DNA of 64,000 bases, taken from the NCBI RefSeq assembly GCF_900215375.1, contig NZ_OBEF01000008.1, positions 1 to 64,000 of the forward strand. Reading direction: 5' to 3'. The notes under the pieces are model-generated. The model was not told the origin of the DNA. It was given only the letters and a program-made list of their open reading frames with translations, and ran no database searches. Source of the stretch: Enterobacter sp. CC120223-11 (GTDB taxonomy: Bacteria > Pseudomonadota > Gammaproteobacteria > Enterobacterales > Enterobacteriaceae). Of the stretch, positions 59,225-64,000 are shown one piece after another (within the stretch, counting starts at the first letter, position 1; each line of letters opens with the position of its first letter). Position numbers and translations under genes: made by a program.

Positions 59225-59905
59225 CTACTCTTTTACCAGTACCGGTTCGGCCTGCCAGATAGCAGGAAAGTCCTTTTTCAGCGCCTGCACTTTGGGCTGG
59301 TCGTTGATCTCTATGTAAGGGTTAGTTGGATTATCGTGCAGGAAATTTTGGTGATACTTTTCTGCCGGGTAAAAGGCGGTCTTATCCTCAATGCGGGTCA
59401 CGATAGGTGCTGAAAAATAGTGCCCGGCGCCGAGCTGAGCGATATAAGCCCTCGCCACTTTCTCCTGTTCCGCGCTCTGCACAAACAAAGCGCTGCGATA
59501 CTGAGTACCATAGTCAGGACCTTGCTTATTCAGTTCGGTCGGGTCATGGACGACGGAGAAGAAAATTTGTAACAGCTGACCATAGGTGACCTTTGTTGGG
59601 TCGAACGTGACGCTGACGGATTCGGCGTGGCCTGTCATGCCGGTGCTGACGGTCGGATAATTCGCCGTCCTCGCCTTACCGCCCGCATAGCCAGACACTG
59701 CGCTGCTCACGCCCTGGACGTGTTGGAAAACGCCCTGCACTCCCCAGAAACACCCGCCTGCAAAAACGGCCTTCTCAAGCCCTGACTTAGCCAGCGTTTC
59801 ATCCTGAGCAGGCAGTGGGAGAACTTGCGATTGTGACCAGCCTGCATTTTGAAAGACGACGGTAGCAACCAGCAACGCCGCGGTACTCAGGTTTTTCAGT
59901 TTCAT
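59225..59905 (-). CDS. msrA: Exported peptide methionine sulfoxide reductase MsrA
   Basis: This enzyme reduces methionine-S-sulfoxide in proteins. The ATG at 59905 is chosen (GGGG about 10 bases upstream). It opens a signal peptide (MKLKNLSTAALLVATVVF), so the enzyme is periplasmic, unlike E. coli MsrA. The catalytic Cys52 lies in GGCFWGVQGVFQ. No other Cys follows, so the usual resolving cysteines are absent and reduction must come from an external thiol partner. The gene is 16 bp after dipZ on the same strand, and the thioredoxin-like domain of DipZ is the obvious electron donor. Confidence 0.9.
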   Translation of the reverse strand: MKLKNLSTAALLVATVVFQNAGWSQSQVLPLPAQDETLAKSGLEKAVFAGGCFWGVQGVFQHVQGVSSAVSGYAGGKARTANYPTVSTGMTGHAESVSVTFDPTKVTYGQLLQIFFSVVHDPTELNKQGPDYGTQYRSALFVQSAEQEKVARAYIAQLGAGHYFSAPIVTRIEDKTAFYPAEKYHQNFLHDNPTNPYIEINDQPKVQALKKDFPAIWQAEPVLVKE

Positions 59906-59921
59906 CTGTTTGTCCCCTTTA

Positions 59922-61664
59922 TTAACCGAACGTGAAGGCGAATGCCGTCGCCCCGGGCTTATCAAACTCAATGCTGAAGGTGTGCTCGCCTGCGCCGTCG
60001 GTCTGACGGATAAGCTGATATAAACGCTGGTCGGTGATGGTGCCGCTGCCGTCCGGGGCAACGTCACTGCCGTGTAGCGCCTGCGGTGGTTTGCCATCCA
60101 GCAGGACCTTAAAATTGACGGGTTGTCCGTCGTCACCCGGGCCTAAAACCAGGTGCAAATCGCGGGCGCGGAACTGATACACAATCCGCCCTTTCTGCCC
60201 GGCAAGCGTAATATGCTCCCCACCGATGCTCCAACGCCCTTCCAGGCCCCACGCATTCAGCGGCAGCGCCATCGGGTAATGATAATCAGCCGGTTGATCC
60301 TGGCTGACGCTGCCGGAGGCGAAGTTTTCCGCGCGCTGATAACCAAGATAGGTTTCAGGTGAGATGTCATTCATCCCGCTCGCCGCCTGCTCCACGCCCT
60401 TGCCCGCCACGCTTGCCAGGCCATCATTGACGTTTTTAGCCCCGGCCTGGCGCAGCAGTTCCTGAATCACGCGTTCAGATTCGGCGTAGTTGCCTTCGCC
60501 AAAATGCATATAGCGAATATGCCCGCTGGCGTCGATAAAGTAGTGCGCAGGCCAGTACTGATTGTTGAACGCCTGCCAGATGCTGAAGTTGTTATCGATG
60601 GCAATCGGATACGTCACGCCGAGCTTTTTCGCTTCTTTAGTGACGTTGCTGATATCACGTTCGAAGGCAAATTCAGGGGAATGCACACCAATCACCACCA
60701 GGCCCTGGTCGCGGTACTTCTCTGCCCAGGCTTTAACGTAAGGCAGCGTGCGCAGGCAGTTGATGCACGAGTAAGTCCAAAAATCGACGAGCACCACTTT
60801 GCCCCGCAGCGATTCCGCCGTCAGCGGTGGAGAATTCAGCCACTGAACGGCCCCGGTCAGCGGGGGCATCACGCCTGCATCAACCAGTTTCGGCATATCA
60901 GCACTTGCCGCAGCAAGCGAAACGAGCGATGAAATTGCGCTTTCGGGTTTCAGTTTTTGTACCAGCGACTGTTCGATACCGCCGGTGGATACGGTAGACA
61001 AACGGGCCAACACGCCGGTATCGAGGCCCAGCGAAATGGCCGCCACGCCGAGCAGCATGGCCGCACCGAGCCCGCGACGAATCCATTCCCCGATGCCCAA
61101 CGAGCGCTTCATGGCGCTGAACACCTTCCCGCCAATCAGCAACGCCAGCGCCAGCGAAGTCACCGCGCCTGCGGCATAGGCCAGTAACAGCAGCGTCGAC
61201 CCAACGTTCGCGCCCTGAAGCGCAGCGCCCGTTAGTACAAGCCCCAGAATTGGCCCGGCACACGGCGCCCATAACAGCCCGGTCGCCACGCCCAACAGCA
61301 GCGAACTGCCCGGCCCCGCAGAACGATTTGCGGCGATCTTTTCGGAAAGAGAGTTACCGGCATTGACCAGCGGATGCATCAGCCGTTCACCTATGCGTGG
61401 GAACAGGAGCGTCACGCCAAACACGGCCATCAGAACCAGGGCGGCGATGCGCCCGTATTGGTTGGCGGCAACCACCCAACCTCCGCCCACGGCGGCAAGC
61501 GTGGCAAACAGCGTAAACGTCAGCGCCATGCCAAGCAGTAGCGGCAGGCCGGAGCGGCGAAACGGCTGGTCTGAACGGGCAAAAACGAACGGCAGTACGG
61601 GCAGAATGCACGGGCTGGCAATGGTCAACAGACCGCCAAGATAAGCAAGGAGAATGACCAGCAT
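59922..61664 (-). CDS. dipZ: DipZ-type thiol reductant transporter (CcdA + thioredoxin + C-terminal domain)
   Basis: This 580-residue inner-membrane protein moves electrons to the periplasm. The CcdA domain (1-215) has redox Cys19 (SPCILPVLPF) and Cys135 (APCAGP). The thioredoxin-like domain (about 275-420) has Cys300-Ile-Asn-Cys303 (SCINCLRTLPYV). A carbohydrate-binding-like C-terminal domain (about 430-580) ends FAFTFG. Layout and length fit DipZ. It is the first gene of an operon with the exported single-Cys MsrA, so it probably powers repair of oxidised methionine in envelope proteins. Confidence 0.9.
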   Translation of the reverse strand: MLVILLAYLGGLLTIASPCILPVLPFVFARSDQPFRRSGLPLLLGMALTFTLFATLAAVGGGWVVAANQYGRIAALVLMAVFGVTLLFPRIGERLMHPLVNAGNSLSEKIAANRSAGPGSSLLLGVATGLLWAPCAGPILGLVLTGAALQGANVGSTLLLLAYAAGAVTSLALALLIGGKVFSAMKRSLGIGEWIRRGLGAAMLLGVAAISLGLDTGVLARLSTVSTGGIEQSLVQKLKPESAISSLVSLAAASADMPKLVDAGVMPPLTGAVQWLNSPPLTAESLRGKVVLVDFWTYSCINCLRTLPYVKAWAEKYRDQGLVVIGVHSPEFAFERDISNVTKEAKKLGVTYPIAIDNNFSIWQAFNNQYWPAHYFIDASGHIRYMHFGEGNYAESERVIQELLRQAGAKNVNDGLASVAGKGVEQAASGMNDISPETYLGYQRAENFASGSVSQDQPADYHYPMALPLNAWGLEGRWSIGGEHITLAGQKGRIVYQFRARDLHLVLGPGDDGQPVNFKVLLDGKPPQALHGSDVAPDGSGTITDQRLYQLIRQTDGAGEHTFSIEFDKPGATAFAFTFG

Positions 61665-61777
61665 GGGATTGGCCTCAGTCAGGATGAAAAGCGATAACCG
61701 ACTGTAGCCAGGAAAGGATTACGGGATCCTCGCCAAATCATCACATTTTTGTGATAACTGGCGAAGACACCAGGGTG

Positions 61778-62962
61778 TTACAGCGCAGATTTCAGGCGCT
61801 TCACGGCCTCAAAGAGCTGTTCTTCGGTGGCGGTTGCGTAGGAGAAACGCAGCGTTTTCTTGTCAGCGCGATCGCTGAAGAAGAACTCGCCCGGCACATA
61901 AACCACGCCCTTTTCCAGCGTCTGCTGGAGCCATTGGGTGGTATCAAACTCATAACGGAACTGCGCCCACAGGAACATTCCGCCCTGCGGCTGGTTGAAG
62001 CTAATGTGTTCGTCGAGTTCAGCTTTCAGGAATTTCGACAACGCCAGGCATTTTTGCTTATAGGCTTCGCGAATCAGCGCGATTTGCGGATCGAGACGCT
62101 CCGTTTTCAGGTAGGCCGCCACCAGAGACTGCGTGAAGGAGTTGGCATGAAGATCGGTGGCCTGCTTCACGATGGCCACTTTCTGCTGCATCCATTCCGG
62201 CAGCACAATCCAGCCAACGCGCAGGCCCGGAGCCAGAATTTTTGAGAAGGTCGAGGTGTAGACGACGCTCTCATGATCGCCCATTTCCGCGGCGGTCTGG
62301 AACAATGTTTTCTGACGTTCTTCGTTGAAGCTGATGGCACCGTACGGGTCGTCTTCAATAATCACGAAGTCGTGTTTTGCCGCCAGTTTCACCAGTTTTT
62401 GACGACGTTCGGCGCTTAATGTGGTGCCGCTCGGATTGCCGAAGGTTGGCACAATGTACACCGCTTTGATGCGCGTGGTCGCGAGCAACGCTTCCAGTTC
62501 ATCGACGATCATGCCGTCGGCATCGCTGCCTACAGACTGCACGGTGGCCTCAGTCAGGCTCAGAATTTGCAGGGTCGCCAGATAAGTCGGGCGCTCGACA
62601 ACAAACACATCGCCCGGATTGGCGAGGGAACGAATCAGCAAATCCAGCGCCTGCTGCGAGCCGGAAGTGATCAGCAAACGATCGACGGAAGTCGTGATGC
62701 CGCGCGCTTTGCACAGCCCGACAAGCTGCTCGCGCAATTCGACGTTGCCTTCAGTCAATCCGTACTGGAACGCGTCGCCGAAGCTCTCCTCAAGGACGCT
62801 CTGCGTGGCCTGCGCCAGCCCTTCTTTATCGAATAATTCGCCGGATGGAATGCCGCCGGCCAGCGAAATCACGCCAGGCATTTTGCTGTGTTTCAGTAGT
62901 TCACGGATGGCGGAAGGTTGAAGCTGCTGGATGCGGTCTGCGAGGTGGTTGCTCTTGCTCAT
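61778..62962 (-). CDS. PLP-dependent aminotransferase (2-aminoadipate transaminase-like)
   Basis: This 394-residue cytoplasmic fold-type I aminotransferase has PLP-site residues SGSQQALDLL (100-109), PTFGNPSGTTLS, EDDPYG and Schiff-base Lys241 in TSTFSKILAPGLRVGW. The sequence belongs with LysN/AadAT-like and MocR-related stand-alone aminotransferases. It lacks a GntR DNA-binding domain. The substrate cannot be fixed from sequence; aromatic or 2-aminoadipate substrates are common in the family. Confidence 0.88.
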   Translation of the reverse strand: MSKSNHLADRIQQLQPSAIRELLKHSKMPGVISLAGGIPSGELFDKEGLAQATQSVLEESFGDAFQYGLTEGNVELREQLVGLCKARGITTSVDRLLITSGSQQALDLLIRSLANPGDVFVVERPTYLATLQILSLTEATVQSVGSDADGMIVDELEALLATTRIKAVYIVPTFGNPSGTTLSAERRQKLVKLAAKHDFVIIEDDPYGAISFNEERQKTLFQTAAEMGDHESVVYTSTFSKILAPGLRVGWIVLPEWMQQKVAIVKQATDLHANSFTQSLVAAYLKTERLDPQIALIREAYKQKCLALSKFLKAELDEHISFNQPQGGMFLWAQFRYEFDTTQWLQQTLEKGVVYVPGEFFFSDRADKKTLRFSYATATEEQLFEAVKRLKSAL

Positions 62963-63041
62963 GTTGTTTTCTCTGATTTTTATTCACATGAAATATACAT
63001 AGCCCGCAAATGAATAAGCAATGCCTTTGACCAACAAAAGC

Positions 63042-63067
63042 AAAAAACCACGCCTCGCGTGGTTTTT
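63042..63067. terminator. Rho-independent terminator for yncE-like gene
   Basis: AAAAAACCACG (63042-63052) and CGTGGTTTTT (63058-63067) form a perfect stem with A- and T-runs. It lies 13 bp beyond the stop of the leftward yncE-like gene. Confidence 0.9.
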
Positions 63068-63079
63068 CCTTGCAGAAAC

Positions 63080-64000
63080 TCAGTTCAGCGCAATTTTAAC
63101 GATGCTGTCCGGGCCTTTGGTGCTGTTGTCTTCGTTGAAATCCTGCTTCACGGTGACGTACAGCGCCTCCCCGTCAGGGGAAACCAGAAGGCTGTTCGGG
63201 TGAGCGTCGAATGCCCAGCTCTTTTTCACGCTGTAACTTGTGGCATCCAGCTGCAGCACTTTGCGCGATTCTCGCTGACTGATGTAGATCTCATTTCGCT
63301 TGTCGTTAAATTTAATGCCCAACGCATCGCCTGCAATTTGCTTAATGACCTTACCGGTATGTTCGTCAAAGACCAGCGTGGTTTTGGCTTTGGAGTCATC
63401 GGTAACAAACAGGCGTCCGGTTTTTGCGTCTTCGGCCATGTTCAGGAACAGGTAGCTCTTACCGTCGCCTGGCGTCCAGCGCTGCTCAATTTTGTTATTT
63501 TGCGGGTTGATAACCAGGATTTCTCCTCCGCCGTTGGCCGCGTAAATGCGCTGGGTCACCGGCGAATAAATCATCCCTGTCACCCATTTCCCGGCGTTCT
63601 CGATGCGAGTTTTCAGGGTCAGGGTTTTGGCATCCACCACGGAAATGAAGCCAGGGTCAGCCACGCCACCGATGTACAGCGTTCCGTTATGCCAGAGAAT
63701 TTCACGGGCGCCGACCGGGTCACCGTCTTTGTCTTTTCCTTCAAACATCAGGCGCTGTAGCACCTTCCCGCTTTGCGCATCGACTTTAGACACACCGCCG
63801 TCCAGGGTGTTGGTGGTGTAAAACACCTTACCGTCCGGATCCATCGCCATGCCGAAATTTTTGTAGTCGGTAAAGGTTTCACCGGTTTTCTTCAACGTGC
63901 TCGGGTCAAGACGGTACAGCACCCCGCCGTTTACATCTTTGAAGCCCTGCGCGCTGGCGACGTAGAGCGATTTCGCCCCCGGTAAATAGACCATTTCATA
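63080..64000 (-). CDS. yncE: YncE-like beta-propeller protein (5' end outside window)
   Basis: About 306 C-terminal residues are present and the start lies beyond the right edge. The repeated blades (GGVLYRLDPSTLKKTGE, VSKVDAQSGKVL, GEILVINPQNNKIEQ, HPNSLLVSPDGEALYVTVKQ) and the end DSIVKIALN match E. coli YncE. YncE is a periplasmic seven-bladed YVTN-type propeller with reported DNA binding and iron-linked expression. The visible frame continues with Tyr-Glu-Met at the edge, as in YncE. Identity to YncE looks moderate, so it may be a paralogue. Confidence 0.8.
   Translation of the reverse strand, partial: YEMVYLPGAKSLYVASAQGFKDVNGGVLYRLDPSTLKKTGETFTDYKNFGMAMDPDGKVFYTTNTLDGGVSKVDAQSGKVLQRLMFEGKDKDGDPVGAREILWHNGTLYIGGVADPGFISVVDAKTLTLKTRIENAGKWVTGMIYSPVTQRIYAANGGGEILVINPQNNKIEQRWTPGDGKSYLFLNMAEDAKTGRLFVTDDSKAKTTLVFDEHTGKVIKQIAGDALGIKFNDKRNEIYISQRESRKVLQLDATSYSVKKSWAFDAHPNSLLVSPDGEALYVTVKQDFNEDNSTKGPDSIVKIALN

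Noticed and set aside
59906..60136. N-terminal extension of MsrA
   Set aside because: It overlaps the dipZ coding sequence; the signal peptide and ribosome site place the start at 59905.

Overview
The window is chromosomal DNA from an enteric gammaproteobacterium (Enterobacteriaceae, probably the Enterobacter/Lelliottia/Leclercia/Kosakonia group). The evidence is a 28-bp dif site at 40937-40964 that matches the E. coli dif sequence as I remember it, enteric core genes at the right end (ymjA, a yncE-like gene), REP-like repeats, and MgtE, MarT/FidL and CS1-type fimbrial genes. dif places the window in the replication terminus. The GGGNAGGG (KOPS-type) octamers I found by eye all point toward dif from both sides.

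Layout. (1) 1-2900: a graveyard of fimbrial usher and adhesin fragments and IS66 pieces, with one intact orphan tip adhesin. (2) About 3.3-36.7 kb: a large type I secretion (T1SS) adhesin locus. It has a MepS-like NlpC/P60 protein and three giant secreted Ig-repeat proteins (1689, 1792 and 2160 aa). The LapB/LapC/LapE-type exporter is one operon that also carries an RcsB-like response regulator. There are two complete hybrid kinases (HK-REC-HPt), a second RcsB-like regulator, a small exported beta-domain protein, and an RcsA-like LuxR protein with a degenerate receiver. (3) 36.7-39.9 kb: a candidate leftward small RNA, then a leader peptide-mgtE-porin unit. (4) 39.9-42.4 kb: the dif region, with duplicated dif flank and decayed genes. 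(5) 42.4-47.5 kb: a CS1/Cfa/Tcf-type (alternate chaperone-usher) operon. (6) 47.5-48.8 kb: a MarT-FidL-like regulator pair. (7) 49.3-57.1 kb: an AT-rich chaperone-usher operon of nine genes with two chaperones. (8) 57.3-64.0 kb: core-type genes: ymjA, an MltF-like lytic transglycosylase, dipZ-msrA, a PLP aminotransferase and a truncated yncE-like gene.

How the parts may fit together. The T1SS locus looks like a self-contained surface-adhesion module. One exporter probably serves three adhesins that share an N-terminal domain, and two RcsC/RcsD-like phosphorelays with RcsB-like outputs probably control it. RcsB-box-like sequences lie upstream of adhesin 1, the exporter operon and adhesin 3. 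Related repeats of about 116 bp (2941-3056 and 40064-40180) bracket the whole 37-kb segment. Both begin with a sequence resembling the XerD arm of dif, and the real dif lies less than 1 kb beyond the right copy. This suggests, but does not prove, an island gained through Xer recombination at the terminus. The mgtE leader peptide begins Met-Asp-Pro-Glu, like the Mg2+-sensing MgtL peptide of mgtA, and the downstream porin may be its outer-membrane partner.
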